Source: Methyloversatilis universalis EHg5
Lineage (GTDB): Bacteria > Pseudomonadota > Gammaproteobacteria > Burkholderiales > Rhodocyclaceae
Reading direction: 5' to 3'
DNA length: 64,000 bases
Assembly (NCBI RefSeq): GCF_000378945.1
Contig: NZ_KB900539.1
Location: forward strand, 1,340,427-1,404,426
The notes under the pieces were generated by a model. It ran no database searches and had not been told where the DNA came from. It worked only from the letters and a program-made list of their open reading frames with translations. Shown in pieces: positions 33,068 through 44,978 of this stretch; within the stretch, counting starts at the first letter, position 1, and every line of letters begins with the position of its first letter. A program made the translations under genes and the position numbers.

Positions 33068-34395
33068 ACGCCCCCGAGAACCCGCAAGCCATCCTGCTCG
33101 CCGGCCTCGACGGTGACAACACCTGGGGCATCGAGCACTACGTCAAGCGTGGCGGCTATTCCGCCCTGCGCAAGATCCTCGAATCCGGCATGACGCCGGA
33201 GCAGATCATCGCCGAGGTGAAGAAGTCCGATCTGCGCGGCCGTGGCGGCGCAGGTTTCCCGACCGGCCTGAAGTGGAGCTTCATGCCGCGCCAGTTCCCG
33301 ATGGACAAGTACGTCGTCTGCAATTCGGATGAAGGCGAACCGGGTACCTTCAAGGACCGCGACCTGCTGCGCTACAACCCGCATCTGGTCATCGAAGGCA
33401 TGGCCATCGCCGGCTACGTGATGGGCTGCGGCCGTGGCTACAACTACATCCACGGCGAAATCTTCTCGCTCTACCAGCGTTTCGAAGAAGCGCTGGCGGA
33501 AGCGCGTGCTGCCGGTTTCCTCGGCAAGAACATCCTGGGCAAGGGTTTCGACTTCGATCTGTTCGCGCACCATGGCTGGGGTGCCTACATCTGTGGCGAA
33601 GAAACCGCGCTGCTCGAATCGATCGAAGGCAAGAAGGGCCAGCCGCGCTTCAAGCCGCCGTTCCCGGCCAGCCATGGTCTGTACGGCAAGCCGACCACGA
33701 TCAACAACACCGAAACCTTCGCCGCCATTCCGTGGATCATCAACAACGGAGGCGAGGCTTTCCAGGCACTGGGCAAGCCGAACAACGGTGGCACCAAGAT
33801 CTTCTCGGTGTCCGGCCACGTGAATCGCCCGGGTGTCTATGAAATCCCGCTCGGCGCGCCGTTCTCGGCCCTGCTCGAAATGTGCGGCGGCATGCGTGGC
33901 GGCCGCAAGCTGAAGGCGGTCATTCCCGGCGGTTCGTCGGCGCCTGTGCTGCCCGGCGACATCATGATGGACTGCACGATGGACTATGACTCCATCTCCA
34001 AGGCCGGCTCCATGCTCGGTTCGGGTGCGGTCATCGTGATGGACGAAACCACCTGCATGGTGAAGTCGCTGGAGCGGCTGTCCTACTTCTATCACGAGGA
34101 ATCCTGCGGCCAGTGCACGCCCTGCCGCGAAGGCACCGGCTGGCTGTACCGCATGGTGCATCGCATCGAGCACGGTCAGGGCCGCCCGGACGACCTCGAC
34201 ACGCTGGACAACGTTGCCAGCAACATCGCCGGCCGCACCATCTGTGCGCTGGGCGATGCCGCCGCCTTCCCGGTGAAGAGCTTCATCAAGCACTTCCGTT
34301 CCGAATTCGAATATCACGTCGAGCACAAGCGCTGTCTCGTCCCGGTGGACGTGCAGCGCGAGGGCAGCCGCATTTACGTGGAACAAGCATGCTAG
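33064..34395 (+). CDS. nuoF: NADH-quinone oxidoreductase subunit F
   Basis: 443 aa. Binds NADH and FMN and the first 4Fe-4S cluster N3. FMN/NADH site [26 protein letters not shown] and [15 protein letters not shown]; cluster Cys in [12 protein letters not shown] and the later TICALGDA. Translationally coupled to nuoE and nuoG by overlapping stop and start codons. Confidence 0.98.
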   Translation: MNAPENPQAILLAGLDGDNTWGIEHYVKRGGYSALRKILESGMTPEQIIAEVKKSDLRGRGGAGFPTGLKWSFMPRQFPMDKYVVCNSDEGEPGTFKDRDLLRYNPHLVIEGMAIAGYVMGCGRGYNYIHGEIFSLYQRFEEALAEARAAGFLGKNILGKGFDFDLFAHHGWGAYICGEETALLESIEGKKGQPRFKPPFPASHGLYGKPTTINNTETFAAIPWIINNGGEAFQALGKPNNGGTKIFSVSGHVNRPGVYEIPLGAPFSALLEMCGGMRGGRKLKAVIPGGSSAPVLPGDIMMDCTMDYDSISKAGSMLGSGAVIVMDETTCMVKSLERLSYFYHEESCGQCTPCREGTGWLYRMVHRIEHGQGRPDDLDTLDNVASNIAGRTICALGDAAAFPVKSFIKHFRSEFEYHVEHKRCLVPVDVQREGSRIYVEQAC

Positions 34396-36713
34396 AGATC
34401 GAGATCGACGGCCAGAAGCTGGAAGTGCCGGACGGCAGCACCGTGATGGATGCGGCCAACCGTCTGGGCCTGCACATCCCGCACTTCTGCTATCACAAGA
34501 AACTGTCCATCGCCGCCAACTGCCGCATGTGTCTGGTACAGGTCGAGCGTGCGCCCAAGCCGCTGCCGGCCTGCGCGACGCCGGTCACCAACGGCATGAA
34601 GGTGCAGACGCATTCCGAACAGGCCGTGACAGCCCAGAAGGGCGTCATGGAATTCCTGCTGATCAACCACCCGCTGGACTGCCCGATCTGCGATCAGGGC
34701 GGCGAATGTCAGCTGCAGGATCTGGCGGTCGGCTACGGCGCATCCTCTTCCCGCTATCAGGAAGAGAAGCGCGTGGTGTTCAACAAGAACCTCGGTCCGC
34801 TGATCTCGACCGACATGACCCGTTGCATCCACTGCACCCGCTGCGTGCGCTTCGGCCAGGAAATTGCCGGCGTGATGGAGCTGGGCATGGCCAACCGCGG
34901 CGAGCATTCGGAAATCATGACCTTCGTCGGTCACACCGTCGATTCCGAACTGTCGGGCAACATGATCGACCTGTGCCCGGTCGGCGCGCTCACCTCCAAG
35001 CCTTTCCGCTATTCCGCCCGCACCTGGGAACTGTCACGCCGCAAGACCGTGAGTCCGCACGACAGCCTGGGCAGCAATCTCGTCGTCCAGGTCAAGCACG
35101 ACGAAGTGAAGCGCGTGCTGCCGCTGGAAAACGAGGACGTGAACGAGTGCTGGATTTCCGATCGCGACCGTTTCTCGTACGAAGCGCTGAACGGTGAGGA
35201 GCGTCTCACCAAGCCGATGATCAAGCAGAACGGTCAGTGGCTCGAAGTGGACTGGCAGACCGCGCTCGAGTACGCGGCCAGCAGCCTTCGCAGCATCGTC
35301 GACCAGCACGGCGCAAACAAGGTCGGCATGCTGGCAGCGCCCTATGCCACGACGGAAGAGCTCTACCTCGGCGCCCAGCTGATGCGCGGCCTCGGCGGCG
35401 GCAGCATCGACACCCGTCTGCGCCAGAGCGATTTCGGTCTGGACGGCAAGCTGTCGGGCACGCCCTGGCTGGGCATGAAGATTGCCGAAGTTTCGAAGCT
35501 GGATGCCGCGCTGGTCGTTGGCAGCTTCCTGCGCAAGGATCACCCGCTGCTGGCCCAGCGTCTGCGTCAGGCCGCGCGTCGCGGTACCCGCGTCAGCGCG
35601 CTCGGCGTGAGCGGCGAAGACTGGCTGATGACCACCCACGCCCGCGTGACCGTGGCGCCGTCGCAGCTGGCGGCCGAACTGGCCGGGCTGGTGAAGGCGG
35701 CTGCGGACATCCGCGGTGTCGCCGTGCCGGCCGCAGCTGCGTCGGCTTCGGTGTCGGACGCCGCGCGTCGCATCGCGCAGAGCCTGATCGACGACGGCGC
35801 ACGCGCCATCTTCCTTGGCCCGGTGGTGCAGCAGCATGCCCAGGCAGCCGGCCTGCATGCGCTGGCGCAGGAACTGGCCCGCCTGACCGGTGCCACGCTG
35901 GGCTATCTGGGCGAGGGCGCGAACAGCGTCGGCGCCGCAGTGGTCGGTGCACAGACCGGACTGAACCCGCAGCAGATGTTCGCCGGTGACCTGCGCGCCG
36001 TCGTACTGCTGCATGCGGAACCTGAACTCGATGCCGCCAACCCGGCAGCCGCGCTTGATGCGCTGAAGGGTGCCGACACGGTCATCGTCATGTCGCCGTT
36101 CAAGACCGGCCTTGACTACGCCGACTGCCTGCTGCCGGTGTCGCCCTATACCGAAACCTCCGGCACTTTCGTCAGTGTCGAAGGCCGTATCCAGAGCTTC
36201 CACGCGGTGGTGCCTCCGAAGGGCGAAACCCGCCCGGCGTGGAAGGTGCTGCGCGTGCTGGGCAGCATGCTGGAACTGGGCGGCTTCCGCTTCGATTCGT
36301 CGGAGCAGGTGCGTGACGAGGCGCTGTCCGGTGCGACCGGCTGGCTCCCCGAATTCAAGCTCGGCAATACCGCCAGCGACGTCGCCTGCGCAAGCTCGGC
36401 GGCTGCTGACGGCCTGCAGCGCGTGGCCGATTTCCCGATCTACCGCAACGATGCACTGGCCCGCCGCGCACCTGCGCTGGCCGCTACCCGTGATTCGGCT
36501 GCGCCGTCGGCCCGCATCAGCACCGCTACCGCCCAGGCCGCCGGTCTGGCCGCTGCCAAGCGGGTGCGGGTGCGCAGTGCCGCCGGGGCGTGCGAACTTG
36601 ATCTGACGCTGGACGACACCGTGCCCGCGTCCTGCGTGCGCGTGTCCGCCGGCTGGCCACAGACCGCCCCGCTGGGCGCGCTGTCCGGCACTCTGAACGT
36701 GGAGGCGGTGTAA
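34389..36713 (+). CDS. nuoG: NADH-quinone oxidoreductase subunit G
   Basis: 774 aa from ATG 34389, overlapping the nuoF stop. N-terminal ferredoxin domain (N1b: [17 protein letters not shown] and PACATP), N5 region ([19 protein letters not shown], one His and three Cys), N4 region ([12 protein letters not shown] and LCPVGAL), then a long molybdopterin-oxidoreductase-like domain without evident Mo ligands. Carries electrons from N3 towards N2. Its C-terminal third is Ala-rich and least conserved. Confidence 0.97.
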   Translation: MLEIEIDGQKLEVPDGSTVMDAANRLGLHIPHFCYHKKLSIAANCRMCLVQVERAPKPLPACATPVTNGMKVQTHSEQAVTAQKGVMEFLLINHPLDCPICDQGGECQLQDLAVGYGASSSRYQEEKRVVFNKNLGPLISTDMTRCIHCTRCVRFGQEIAGVMELGMANRGEHSEIMTFVGHTVDSELSGNMIDLCPVGALTSKPFRYSARTWELSRRKTVSPHDSLGSNLVVQVKHDEVKRVLPLENEDVNECWISDRDRFSYEALNGEERLTKPMIKQNGQWLEVDWQTALEYAASSLRSIVDQHGANKVGMLAAPYATTEELYLGAQLMRGLGGGSIDTRLRQSDFGLDGKLSGTPWLGMKIAEVSKLDAALVVGSFLRKDHPLLAQRLRQAARRGTRVSALGVSGEDWLMTTHARVTVAPSQLAAELAGLVKAAADIRGVAVPAAAASASVSDAARRIAQSLIDDGARAIFLGPVVQQHAQAAGLHALAQELARLTGATLGYLGEGANSVGAAVVGAQTGLNPQQMFAGDLRAVVLLHAEPELDAANPAAALDALKGADTVIVMSPFKTGLDYADCLLPVSPYTETSGTFVSVEGRIQSFHAVVPPKGETRPAWKVLRVLGSMLELGGFRFDSSEQVRDEALSGATGWLPEFKLGNTASDVACASSAAADGLQRVADFPIYRNDALARRAPALAATRDSAAPSARISTATAQAAGLAAAKRVRVRSAAGACELDLTLDDTVPASCVRVSAGWPQTAPLGALSGTLNVEAV

Positions 36714-37780
36714 TGGAAGCCCTGCTGCAACCCGTGCAGGACCTGTTGGGCGTCGCCTGGGTGCCGGTGTGGACCCTGGTCAAGATCTTCGCGATCATCC
36801 TGCCGCTGATGGGCTGTGTCGCCTACCTCACGCTGGCCGAGCGCAAGATCATCGGCTGGATGCAGGTCCGCAACGGCCCGAACCGCGTCACCTTCTTTGG
36901 CATCAAGGCACTGGGCGGTCTTGCACAGCCGATCGCCGACGGCCTGAAGCTGCTGTTCAAGGAAATCGTGCTGCCGTCGGCGTCGAGCAAGACGCTGTTC
37001 GTGCTGGCACCGGTGCTGGCGCTGGCGCCGTCGCTGGCCGCCTGGGCGGTGATTCCGTTCAATGACGGGCTGGTGCTGGCCGACATCAACGCCGGTCTGC
37101 TGTACATCATGGCCATCACCTCGATGGGCGTGTACGGCGTCATCATCGCTGGCTGGGCCTCGAACTCGAAATACGCCTTCCTCGGCAGCCTGCGTTCGGC
37201 CGCCCAGATCGTCGCCTACGAAATCGCCATGGGCTTCGCGCTGGTTACGGTGCTGATGGTGTCGCAGAGCCTGAACCTGTCCGACATCGTGCGCGGGCAG
37301 GGCCACGGGCTGTTCGCCGACATGGGCCTGGGCGTGCTGTCGTGGAACTGGCTGCCGCTGTTCCCGATGTTCATCGTCTATTTCATCGCCGGCGTGGCCG
37401 AAACCAACCGCTCGCCGTTCGACGTGGTGGAAGGCGAATCGGAAATCGTGGCCGGTCACATGATCGAGTACTCGGGCATGGCGTTCGCGCTGTTCTTCCT
37501 GGCCGAGTACGCGAACATGATCCTGATCGCGACGCTGACCGCGATCATGTTCCTCGGCGGCTGGCTGTCGCCGGTCGGCTTCCTGCCCGATGGTTTCCAC
37601 TGGCTGGCCGCGAAAAGCGCGTTCTGCCTGTTCTTCTTCCTGTGGCTGCGCGCGACTTTCCCGCGTTACCGCTACGACCAGATCATGCGTCTGGGCTGGA
37701 AGGTGTTCATCCCGGTCACCATCGTGTGGCTGGTGTTCATCGGCGGCTGGATGATGTCTCCGCTGTCGATCTGGAAGTAA
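36713..37780 (+). CDS. nuoH: NADH-quinone oxidoreductase subunit H
   Basis: 355 aa, about eight membrane helices. Forms the quinone entry channel. Family marks [39 protein letters not shown] and [13 protein letters not shown]. The start overlaps the nuoG stop by one base (TAATG). Confidence 0.97.
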   Translation: MEALLQPVQDLLGVAWVPVWTLVKIFAIILPLMGCVAYLTLAERKIIGWMQVRNGPNRVTFFGIKALGGLAQPIADGLKLLFKEIVLPSASSKTLFVLAPVLALAPSLAAWAVIPFNDGLVLADINAGLLYIMAITSMGVYGVIIAGWASNSKYAFLGSLRSAAQIVAYEIAMGFALVTVLMVSQSLNLSDIVRGQGHGLFADMGLGVLSWNWLPLFPMFIVYFIAGVAETNRSPFDVVEGESEIVAGHMIEYSGMAFALFFLAEYANMILIATLTAIMFLGGWLSPVGFLPDGFHWLAAKSAFCLFFFLWLRATFPRYRYDQIMRLGWKVFIPVTIVWLVFIGGWMMSPLSIWK

Positions 37781-37789
37781 GGGACGCTC

Positions 37790-38278
37790 ATGGGTTCGAT
37801 GAGAGATTTGTTCGGTGGGCTGATGCTGACCGAACTGGTGAAGGGCATGGCGCTGACCGGCCGTCACCTGTTCGCGCGCAAGATCACGCTTCAGTTCCCG
37901 GAAGAGAAGACGCCGCAGTCGCCGCGCTTCCGCGGCCTGCACGCGCTGCGCCGCTATCCGAACGGCGAGGAACGCTGTATCGCCTGCAAGCTGTGCGAGG
38001 CGGTGTGTCCGGCGATGGCGATCACGATCGAGTCGGATCAGCGTGACGACGGTACCCGTCGTACCACGCGTTACGACATCGACCTGACCAAGTGCATCTT
38101 CTGCGGCTTCTGCGAAGAAGCCTGTCCGGTCGATGCCATCGTGGAAACCCGGGTGCTCGAATACCACGGTGAAAAGCGGGGCGACCTGTACTACACCAAG
38201 CAGATGCTGCTGGCCGTGGGCGATCGCTATGAAACGCAGATCGCTCAGGACAGGCAGGCGGATGCGAAGTACCGCTGA
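37790..38278 (+). CDS. nuoI: NADH-quinone oxidoreductase subunit I
   Basis: 162 aa. Carries two 4Fe-4S clusters (N6a, N6b) through [16 protein letters not shown] and [16 protein letters not shown], linking NuoG to NuoB. Confidence 0.98.
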   Translation: MGSMRDLFGGLMLTELVKGMALTGRHLFARKITLQFPEEKTPQSPRFRGLHALRRYPNGEERCIACKLCEAVCPAMAITIESDQRDDGTRRTTRYDIDLTKCIFCGFCEEACPVDAIVETRVLEYHGEKRGDLYYTKQMLLAVGDRYETQIAQDRQADAKYR

Positions 38279-38331
38279 CGGCCGGCCCGCCACCGCGGGC
38301 GGTCTCTAGGGAACGGACAAGAACGAAACCG

Positions 38332-38937
38332 ATGATGGATTTCCAGACAGCAGTCTTCTACTTCCTCAGCACCATACTGGTGGTGGCGTCGCTGCGCGTG
38401 ATCACCGCGCGCAATCCGGTGCACGCCGCGCTCTACCTGGTGCTGTCCTTCTTCACCGCCGGCGGCGTCTGGATGCTGCTGCGCGCCGAGTTTCTCGCGA
38501 TCGCGCTGGTGCTGGTCTATGTCGGCGCGGTGATGGTGCTCTTCCTGTTCGTCGTGATGATGCTGGACATCAACATCGAGCGGCTGCGCGAGGGCTTCTG
38601 GGCCAATCTGGTACCGGGCCTCATCGTGGCGGGCCTGATGCTGGCTGAAATGTTCGCGGTGCTCGGCGCCAAGTACTTCTCGGCCGGTGCCGCACCGGCG
38701 CCGGAAGCGCCGGCGATGGACTACAGCAACACCAAGGAGCTGGGTCGCCTGATCTACACCGAGTACGTGTATCCGTTCGAACTCGCGTCGGTCATCCTGC
38801 TGGTCGCCATCATCGCGGCGATCGCGCTGACCATGCGCAAGCGCAAGGACACCAAGTTCCAGGAGCCGGCCAAGCAGATCGCCGTCCGCCGCGAAGACCG
38901 CGTGCGTCTGGTGTCGATGCCCGCCGAGAAAGAATAA
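38332..38937 (+). CDS. nuoJ: NADH-quinone oxidoreductase subunit J
   Basis: 201 aa, five membrane helices, with the [18 protein letters not shown] segment holding the pi-bulge helix typical of NuoJ. Starts MMDFQ; a second ATG at 38335 is equivalent. Charged C-terminal tail. Confidence 0.96.
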   Translation: MMDFQTAVFYFLSTILVVASLRVITARNPVHAALYLVLSFFTAGGVWMLLRAEFLAIALVLVYVGAVMVLFLFVVMMLDINIERLREGFWANLVPGLIVAGLMLAEMFAVLGAKYFSAGAAPAPEAPAMDYSNTKELGRLIYTEYVYPFELASVILLVAIIAAIALTMRKRKDTKFQEPAKQIAVRREDRVRLVSMPAEKE

Positions 38938-38950
38938 GGACGCGCCCGAC

Positions 38951-39271
38951 ATGAACTCCCTGGCCACACTTTCCCTGTCGCATTTCCTGGTGCTTGGCGC
39001 CGTGCTGTTCGCGATCAGCATCGTCGGCATCTTTCTGAACCGGAAGAACCTCATCGTTCTGCTGATGGCCATCGAACTGATGCTGTTGGCGGTGAACATG
39101 AACTTCGTCGCCTTCTCGCACTACCTCGGCGACCCGTCCGGCCAGATCTTCGTCTTCTTCATCCTTACCGTAGCCGCCGCGGAATCCGCGATCGGGCTGG
39201 CCATCCTCGTGGTGCTGTTCCGCAACCTGAACACCATCCACGTCGATGATCTGGGCAGCCTGAAAGGTTGA
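38951..39271 (+). CDS. nuoK: NADH-quinone oxidoreductase subunit K
   Basis: 106 aa, three membrane helices with the conserved membrane Glu residues ([12 protein letters not shown] and [10 protein letters not shown]). MrpC-like proton-channel subunit. A few residues longer at the N-terminus than the usual 101. Confidence 0.97.
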   Translation: MNSLATLSLSHFLVLGAVLFAISIVGIFLNRKNLIVLLMAIELMLLAVNMNFVAFSHYLGDPSGQIFVFFILTVAAAESAIGLAILVVLFRNLNTIHVDDLGSLKG

Positions 39272-39276
39272 GCGAC

Positions 39277-41325
39277 ATGACATCGATGCAAAAGCTCTAT
39301 CTGCTCGTACCCCTGGCACCGCTGTTCGGCGCCGCCATCGCAGGTCTGTTCTGTCGCGTCATCCCGCGCTGGGTCGCCCACACCGTCACCATCCTCGGTG
39401 TCGCGGTCGCACTGGTCGCGTCGTGGATCATCTTCAAGGACGTGCAGGCCGGCAACACCTTCAACGGTGCGCTCTACACCTGGGCGACCAGCGGGCTGGG
39501 CGAAACGGCTCTGAAGATGGAAATCGGGTTCCAGATCGACAAGCTCACCGTGATGATGATGATGGTCGTCACCTCGGTGTCGCTGATGGTGCACCTCTAC
39601 ACCATCGGCTACATGGCGGAAGACCCGGGCTACAACCGCTTCTTCTCCTACATTTCGCTGTTCACGTTCTCGATGCTCATGCTGGTCATGAGCAACAACT
39701 TCGTGCAGCTGTTCTTCGGCTGGGAAGCGGTGGGTCTGGTGTCCTACCTGCTGATCGGTTTCTGGTTCAAGCGCCCGACTGCGGTGTACGCCAACCTGAA
39801 GGCCTTCCTGGTTAACCGCGTCGGTGACTTCGGCTTCCTGCTGGGCATCGGCCTGATTGCCGCCTACGCCGGCACGCTGAACTACGCGGAAGTGTTCGCC
39901 AAGCGCGAGGAACTGGTCGCGATGACGGTGGCCGGTACCGACTGGCCGCTGCTGACCGCCGCCTGCATCGGGCTGTTCATCGGCGCGATGGGCAAGTCAG
40001 CCCAGGTGCCGCTGCACGTGTGGCTGCCTGACTCGATGGAAGGCCCGACCCCGATTTCCGCGCTGATCCACGCGGCAACGATGGTGACCGCCGGCATCTT
40101 CATGGTCACCCGCATGTCGCCGCTGTTCGAGCTGTCCGAAACCGCACTGTCCTTCGTGCTGGTGATCGGTGCGACCACTGCGCTGTTCATGGGCTTCCTC
40201 GGCATCATCCAGAACGACATCAAGCGCGTGGTCGCCTACTCGACGCTGTCGCAGCTGGGCTACATGACGGTCGCACTGGGCGTGTCGGCCTACTCGGCCG
40301 CGGTGTTCCACCTGATGACCCACGCCTTCTTCAAGGCGCTGCTGTTCTTGGGTGCCGGCTCGGTCATCATGGGCATGCACCACGACCAGGACATGCGCAA
40401 TATGGGCGGCCTGTGGAAGTACATGCCGCTGACCTGGATCACCTCGCTCATCGGTTCGCTCGCGCTGATCGGCGTGCCCTTCCTGTCCGGTTTCTATTCG
40501 AAGGACTCGATCATCGAGGCGGTGCATTTCTCGAACATTCCGGGTGCGGGCTACGCCTACTTCTGCGTGGTTGCAGGCGTGTTCATCACCGCCTTCTACT
40601 CCTTCCGCATGTACTTCCGCGTGTTCCACGGTCCGGAGAACTTCGGCAAGGCGCACGACGATCATCACGACCATGGCGATGACCATCACGGCGATGATCA
40701 TGCGGACGATGACCACCACGACGAACACCACGGTCTCGCCCCCGGCCAGAAGCCGCATGAGTCGCCGTGGGTGGTGTGGCTGCCGCTGGTGCTGCTGGCC
40801 GTGCCGTCGATGTTCATCGGCTACTACACGATACAGCCCATGCTGTTCGGCGACTGGTTCGCCGGCATCGTGACCGTGCTGCCGCAGCACGACGTGCTGG
40901 CCAAGGCGGGCGAACACTTCCATTCCGCCGCAGGCATGGCGATGCACGGCTTCACCGCGCTGCCGTTCTGGCTCGCGCTGGGTGGCGTGGTGCTGGCCTG
41001 GGTCATGTACATCCTGGTGCCGTCGCTGCCGGGTCGCATCGCGCCGCTGTTCGCGCCGATCACCAAGGTGCTTGAGAACAAGTACTTCTTCGATCGCTTC
41101 AACGAGATCGTGTTTGCCGGTGGCGCCCGTCTGCTGGGCCGCAGCCTGTGGGCGGCGGGTGACCGCACGATCATCGACGGTGTGCTGGTCAATGGTTCTG
41201 CCTCGGCGGTTGGCGCGGTGGCGCGCCTGGCCCGCGGCATCCAGACCGGTTACATCTACCGCTACGCGTTTGCAATGGTGATCGGCGTCTGTCTCCTGCT
41301 GGTGTGGAGACTGGGCTTCAAGTGA
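39277..41325 (+). CDS. nuoL: NADH-quinone oxidoreductase subunit L
   Basis: 682 aa from ATG 39277 (a second ATG at 39283 is possible). Mrp antiporter-like proton pump with FGWEAVGLVSYLLIGFW, channel Lys in MGKSAQVPLHVWLPDSMEGP, and a long lateral helix near the C-terminus. Around residues 464-490 (40650-40740) a hydrophilic loop is almost wholly His and Asp, a variable feature seen in some betaproteobacterial NuoL proteins. Confidence 0.96.
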   Translation: MTSMQKLYLLVPLAPLFGAAIAGLFCRVIPRWVAHTVTILGVAVALVASWIIFKDVQAGNTFNGALYTWATSGLGETALKMEIGFQIDKLTVMMMMVVTSVSLMVHLYTIGYMAEDPGYNRFFSYISLFTFSMLMLVMSNNFVQLFFGWEAVGLVSYLLIGFWFKRPTAVYANLKAFLVNRVGDFGFLLGIGLIAAYAGTLNYAEVFAKREELVAMTVAGTDWPLLTAACIGLFIGAMGKSAQVPLHVWLPDSMEGPTPISALIHAATMVTAGIFMVTRMSPLFELSETALSFVLVIGATTALFMGFLGIIQNDIKRVVAYSTLSQLGYMTVALGVSAYSAAVFHLMTHAFFKALLFLGAGSVIMGMHHDQDMRNMGGLWKYMPLTWITSLIGSLALIGVPFLSGFYSKDSIIEAVHFSNIPGAGYAYFCVVAGVFITAFYSFRMYFRVFHGPENFGKAHDDHHDHGDDHHGDDHADDDHHDEHHGLAPGQKPHESPWVVWLPLVLLAVPSMFIGYYTIQPMLFGDWFAGIVTVLPQHDVLAKAGEHFHSAAGMAMHGFTALPFWLALGGVVLAWVMYILVPSLPGRIAPLFAPITKVLENKYFFDRFNEIVFAGGARLLGRSLWAAGDRTIIDGVLVNGSASAVGAVARLARGIQTGYIYRYAFAMVIGVCLLLVWRLGFK

Positions 41326-41333
41326 TGTGGTGC

Positions 41334-41353
41334 GGGCGGCGAGGGTGCCGCCC
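41334..41353 (+). terminator. Hairpin in the nuoL-nuoM gap
   Basis: GGGCGGC (41334-41340) pairs with GCCGCCC (41347-41353), 6-nt loop, no T run. The 102-bp nuoL-nuoM gap is the widest inside the operon after nuoA. It may be an mRNA processing or stability element rather than a terminator. Confidence 0.35.
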
Positions 41354-41427
41354 GTGGCGTGAATTCAGAGGGAGTGCCAGGCACGGTGACCGGGACCGGT
41401 GATCGTGTCGGCTGAACAAACACAGAA

Positions 41428-42906
41428 ATGACCGATATTCCTCTTCTCAGTCTTGCCATCTGGCTGCCGATCGCTGGCGGTCTGCTCGTGCTTGCTAGCG
41501 GAGACGGCCGCAACACGGCCTTTTCCAAGCTGATCGCGCTGGTGACCGCGCTGTTCGGCTTCCTGGTCACGATTCCGCTCTACACCGGCTTCGACCCGTC
41601 GAGCGCCTCGATGCAGTTCGTCGAGCTGATGCCCTGGGTACGCGACTACAACATCAACTACCACCTCGGGGTCGATGGCATTTCGATGCCCTTCGTCATC
41701 CTGAACAGCTTCATCACTGTGCTGGTGGTGATGGCCGGCTGGACGGTGATCGAGTACAAGCCCTCGCAGTACTTCGCCGCCTTCCTGATCATGTCGGGCC
41801 TGCTGAACGGCATCTTCTCGGCGCTCGACGGCATCCTGTTCTACGTGTTCTTCGAAGCGTCGCTGATCCCGCTCTACCTGGTGATCGGCGTGTGGGGCGG
41901 CAAGAACCGCGTCTATGCGGCCTTCAAGTTCTTCCTCTACACGCTGCTCGGCTCGCTGCTGATGCTGGTCGCGCTGCTCTACCTGTTTCACAAGAGTGGC
42001 AGCTTCGCCATCCTTGACTGGCACCGCGAGCCGCTGGCGATGACCGCGCAGTCGCTGATCTTCTGGGCCTTCTTCGCCAGCTTCGCGGTGAAGGTGCCGA
42101 TGTGGCCGGTGCACACCTGGCTGCCGGACGCCCACGTGGAAGCGCCGACCGGCGGTTCCGCCGTGCTGGCCGCCATCGGCCTGAAGCTTGGTGCCTACGG
42201 TTTCCTGCGGTTCTCGCTGCCCATCGTGCCGGACGCCGCCCAGCATTTCGCACCGGTGGTGATCGGCCTGTCGCTGATCGCGGTCATCTACATCGGTCTG
42301 GTCGCGCTGGCGCAGACCGACATGAAGAAGCTGGTGGCCTATTCGTCGATTTCGCACATGGGCTTCGTCACGCTGGGCTTCTTCATCTTCAATCCGCTGG
42401 GCATTGAAGGTGCGCTGGTGCAGATGATTTCGCACGGTTTCGTGTCGGCCGCGATGTTCCTGTGCATCGGCGTGCTGTACGACCGCATGCACACCCGCAA
42501 CATCGCCGACTACGGCGGCGTCGTGAACACGATGCCGAAGTTCGCCGCACTGTTCCTGCTGTTCGCGATGGCCAACGCCGGCCTGCCGGCCACCTCTGGC
42601 TTCGTCGGTGAATTCATGGTTGCGCTGGGCGCCATCCAGTTCAACTTCTGGACCGGTTTCGCGGCCGCCACCACGCTGGTGCTCGGTGCCGCCTACACGC
42701 TGTGGATGTACAAGCGCGTGGTGTTCGGCGACGTCGCCAACAGCCATGTCGCCGAACTGGACGACATCAATTCGCGCGAAATGCTCATCCTGGGCGTGCT
42801 GGCGGTGTGCACGCTGGCCATGGGCATCTGGCCGCAGCCGGTGACCGAAATCATGCATGCGACCGTGAACCAGCTGCTCGACCATGTCGCAGCCGGCAAG
42901 CTCTGA
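41428..42906 (+). CDS. nuoM: NADH-quinone oxidoreductase subunit M
   Basis: 492 aa, about 14 membrane helices. Antiporter-like proton channel with the conserved Glu in FFEASLIPLY and Lys in AVKVPMWPVHTWLPDAHVEA (20 residues). No clear Shine-Dalgarno before the ATG. Confidence 0.97.
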   Translation: MTDIPLLSLAIWLPIAGGLLVLASGDGRNTAFSKLIALVTALFGFLVTIPLYTGFDPSSASMQFVELMPWVRDYNINYHLGVDGISMPFVILNSFITVLVVMAGWTVIEYKPSQYFAAFLIMSGLLNGIFSALDGILFYVFFEASLIPLYLVIGVWGGKNRVYAAFKFFLYTLLGSLLMLVALLYLFHKSGSFAILDWHREPLAMTAQSLIFWAFFASFAVKVPMWPVHTWLPDAHVEAPTGGSAVLAAIGLKLGAYGFLRFSLPIVPDAAQHFAPVVIGLSLIAVIYIGLVALAQTDMKKLVAYSSISHMGFVTLGFFIFNPLGIEGALVQMISHGFVSAAMFLCIGVLYDRMHTRNIADYGGVVNTMPKFAALFLLFAMANAGLPATSGFVGEFMVALGAIQFNFWTGFAAATTLVLGAAYTLWMYKRVVFGDVANSHVAELDDINSREMLILGVLAVCTLAMGIWPQPVTEIMHATVNQLLDHVAAGKL

Positions 42907-42918
42907 CGGACCAAAAGA

Positions 42919-44400
42919 ATGAACTTCCCTCTGCCCGATTTCTTCCCTGCATCGGCCGAAATCTTCGTGCTGGTGATGGCCTGCGTGGTGCTGCTCGCAG
43001 ACCTGTTCAAGTCCGAGCGTCAGGGCTGGCTGCCCTATCTGCTCACGCTGGCCACGCTGGCCGGAGCGCTGGCCATTCAGGTCGGTACCGCCGGTGCGGA
43101 CACCACGCTCACCTTCAGTGGCATGTTCGTCGATGACCGCCTGTCCGACGTGCTCAAGAGCTGTCTGTACATCACCGTGTTCGCGGTGGTCGTGTACAGC
43201 CGCGATTACCTGATCGCACGCGGTCTGGAACGCGGCGAGTACTACCTGCTGGTGCTGTTCGCCACGCTGGGCATGCAGGTGATGATTTCGGCCAACCACT
43301 TCCTGACCCTCTATCTGGGCCTGGAACTGCTGTCGCTGGCGATTTACGCGCTGGTTGCGCTGGACCGCGAGTCGGCCCGGTCGACCGAAGCGGCGATGAA
43401 GTACTTCGTGCTCGGCGCGCTGGCGTCCGGTCTGCTGCTTTATGGCATGTCGATGATTTACGGTGCCACCGGCACGCTGGAAATTTCGGCCATCGCCCGC
43501 AAGCTGTCCGATCCGGCCACCAATATGGAGGTGCTGCGCTTCGGGCTGGTGTTCCTGGTTGCCGGCCTCGCCTTCAAGATCGGCGTCGTGCCCTTCCACA
43601 TGTGGATTCCCGACGTCTATCACGGCGCGCCGACCGCGATCACGCTGCTCATTGGCTCTGCGCCCAAGCTGGCCGGTTTCGCGATGGCCATCCGCCTGCT
43701 GGTCGATGGCCTGCCGATGCTGGCGGTGGAATGGCAGCAGATGCTGATGATGCTGGCCATCCTGTCGATCGCGCTGGGCAATGTGGTGGCGATCGCGCAG
43801 ACCAATGTGAAGCGCATGCTGGCCTATTCGACCATTTCCCATATGGGCTTCATGCTGCTCGGCCTGGTCAGCGGCGTGATCGAACTGCGCGCGTCCGGCG
43901 ACATCCAGCTGTCCTACGCCTTCGGCAGCGCGATGTTCTACACCATCGCCTACGTGCTGATGAGCGCGGCCGCCTTCGGCGTGCTGCTGCTGCTGACCCG
44001 TGCCGGTGTCGAAGCGGAGACGCTGGACGACCTGAAGGGCCTGAACCGCCGCAGCCCGTGGTTCGCCGCGGTGCTCATGATGGTCATGTTCTCGATGGCC
44101 GGCATTCCGTTCTTCATCGGCTTCTTCGCCAAGCTGGCGGTGCTGCAGGCGGTCGTCGCCGCGGGCTACCTCTACACCGCGGTGTTCGCGGTCATGCTGT
44201 CGCTGATCGGTGCCTTCTTCTACCTGCGCGTGGTCAAGCTGATGTACTTCGACGAGCCGCTCGACACCGCGCCGCTGGTAGCGTCCGGTGAAATGCGCGC
44301 GCTGCTGTCGGTGAACGCGCTGGCCATCGCGGTGATCGGCCTGATGCCGCAGTCGCTGCTGACGCTGTGCGCGACCGCGCTCGGCCAGGCGATGAAGTAA
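42919..44400 (+). CDS. nuoN: NADH-quinone oxidoreductase subunit N
   Basis: 493 aa, about 14 membrane helices, third antiporter-like subunit. [18 protein letters not shown] and [20 protein letters not shown] hold the channel Glu and Lys. Last nuo gene; the Nudix gene begins 11 nt later and is probably cotranscribed. Confidence 0.97.
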   Translation: MNFPLPDFFPASAEIFVLVMACVVLLADLFKSERQGWLPYLLTLATLAGALAIQVGTAGADTTLTFSGMFVDDRLSDVLKSCLYITVFAVVVYSRDYLIARGLERGEYYLLVLFATLGMQVMISANHFLTLYLGLELLSLAIYALVALDRESARSTEAAMKYFVLGALASGLLLYGMSMIYGATGTLEISAIARKLSDPATNMEVLRFGLVFLVAGLAFKIGVVPFHMWIPDVYHGAPTAITLLIGSAPKLAGFAMAIRLLVDGLPMLAVEWQQMLMMLAILSIALGNVVAIAQTNVKRMLAYSTISHMGFMLLGLVSGVIELRASGDIQLSYAFGSAMFYTIAYVLMSAAAFGVLLLLTRAGVEAETLDDLKGLNRRSPWFAAVLMMVMFSMAGIPFFIGFFAKLAVLQAVVAAGYLYTAVFAVMLSLIGAFFYLRVVKLMYFDEPLDTAPLVASGEMRALLSVNALAIAVIGLMPQSLLTLCATALGQAMK

Positions 44401-44411
44401 GACCGGGACGC

Positions 44412-44960
44412 ATGTCGACGGACCTGACCGAACACACGCTGGACAGCCGTCAGGTCTACGACGGCGTGCTGCTGAAGGTCCATAAGGACACGGTCCGTCT
44501 GCCGGACGGCGGTGAAGCCGTCCGCGAATACATCCGGCATCCGGGGGCGGTGGTCATCATCGCCCTGCTGCCGGATGGCCGCATGATTTTCGAGCGGCAG
44601 TTCCGCTACGGTCCGCGCCGTGTCTTCCTCGAATTCCCTGCCGGCAAGATCGATGCAGGCGAGCCTATCGAGCAGACCGCGATCCGCGAACTGCGCGAAG
44701 AGACCGGGCACGAAGCGGCGCACTGGGAACATCTGGGTACAATGCACCCCTGCATCGGCTATTCCGACGAGCGCATCGAAATCTTCCTCGCCCGCGACCT
44801 GCGCCATGTCGGCGCGTCACTGGACGAGGGCGAATTCCTCGAAGTCACCGCACTGTCTCTGGACGCCGCCATGGCTGCGGTGTGGCGTGGCGAACTGACC
44901 GACGCCAAGACGCTGGCGGCCCTGATCTGGGCTCAGCGCGTCATCAATCAGGGTTTCTGA
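44412..44960 (+). CDS. ADP-ribose pyrophosphatase-type Nudix hydrolase
   Basis: 182 aa from ATG 44412. Complete Nudix box from GKIDAGE to RELREETGH, preceded by the beta-strand EFPA of ADP-ribose hydrolases. It likely cleaves ADP-ribose or a related nucleotide diphosphate; substrate class is by family. Sits directly behind nuoN, which would fit turnover of NAD-derived ADP-ribose. The small DUF2818 gene often found here in related genomes is absent. Confidence 0.9.
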   Translation: MSTDLTEHTLDSRQVYDGVLLKVHKDTVRLPDGGEAVREYIRHPGAVVIIALLPDGRMIFERQFRYGPRRVFLEFPAGKIDAGEPIEQTAIRELREETGHEAAHWEHLGTMHPCIGYSDERIEIFLARDLRHVGASLDEGEFLEVTALSLDAAMAAVWRGELTDAKTLAALIWAQRVINQGF

Positions 44961-44978
44961 CGCCGGGCCGCGCTCCGC

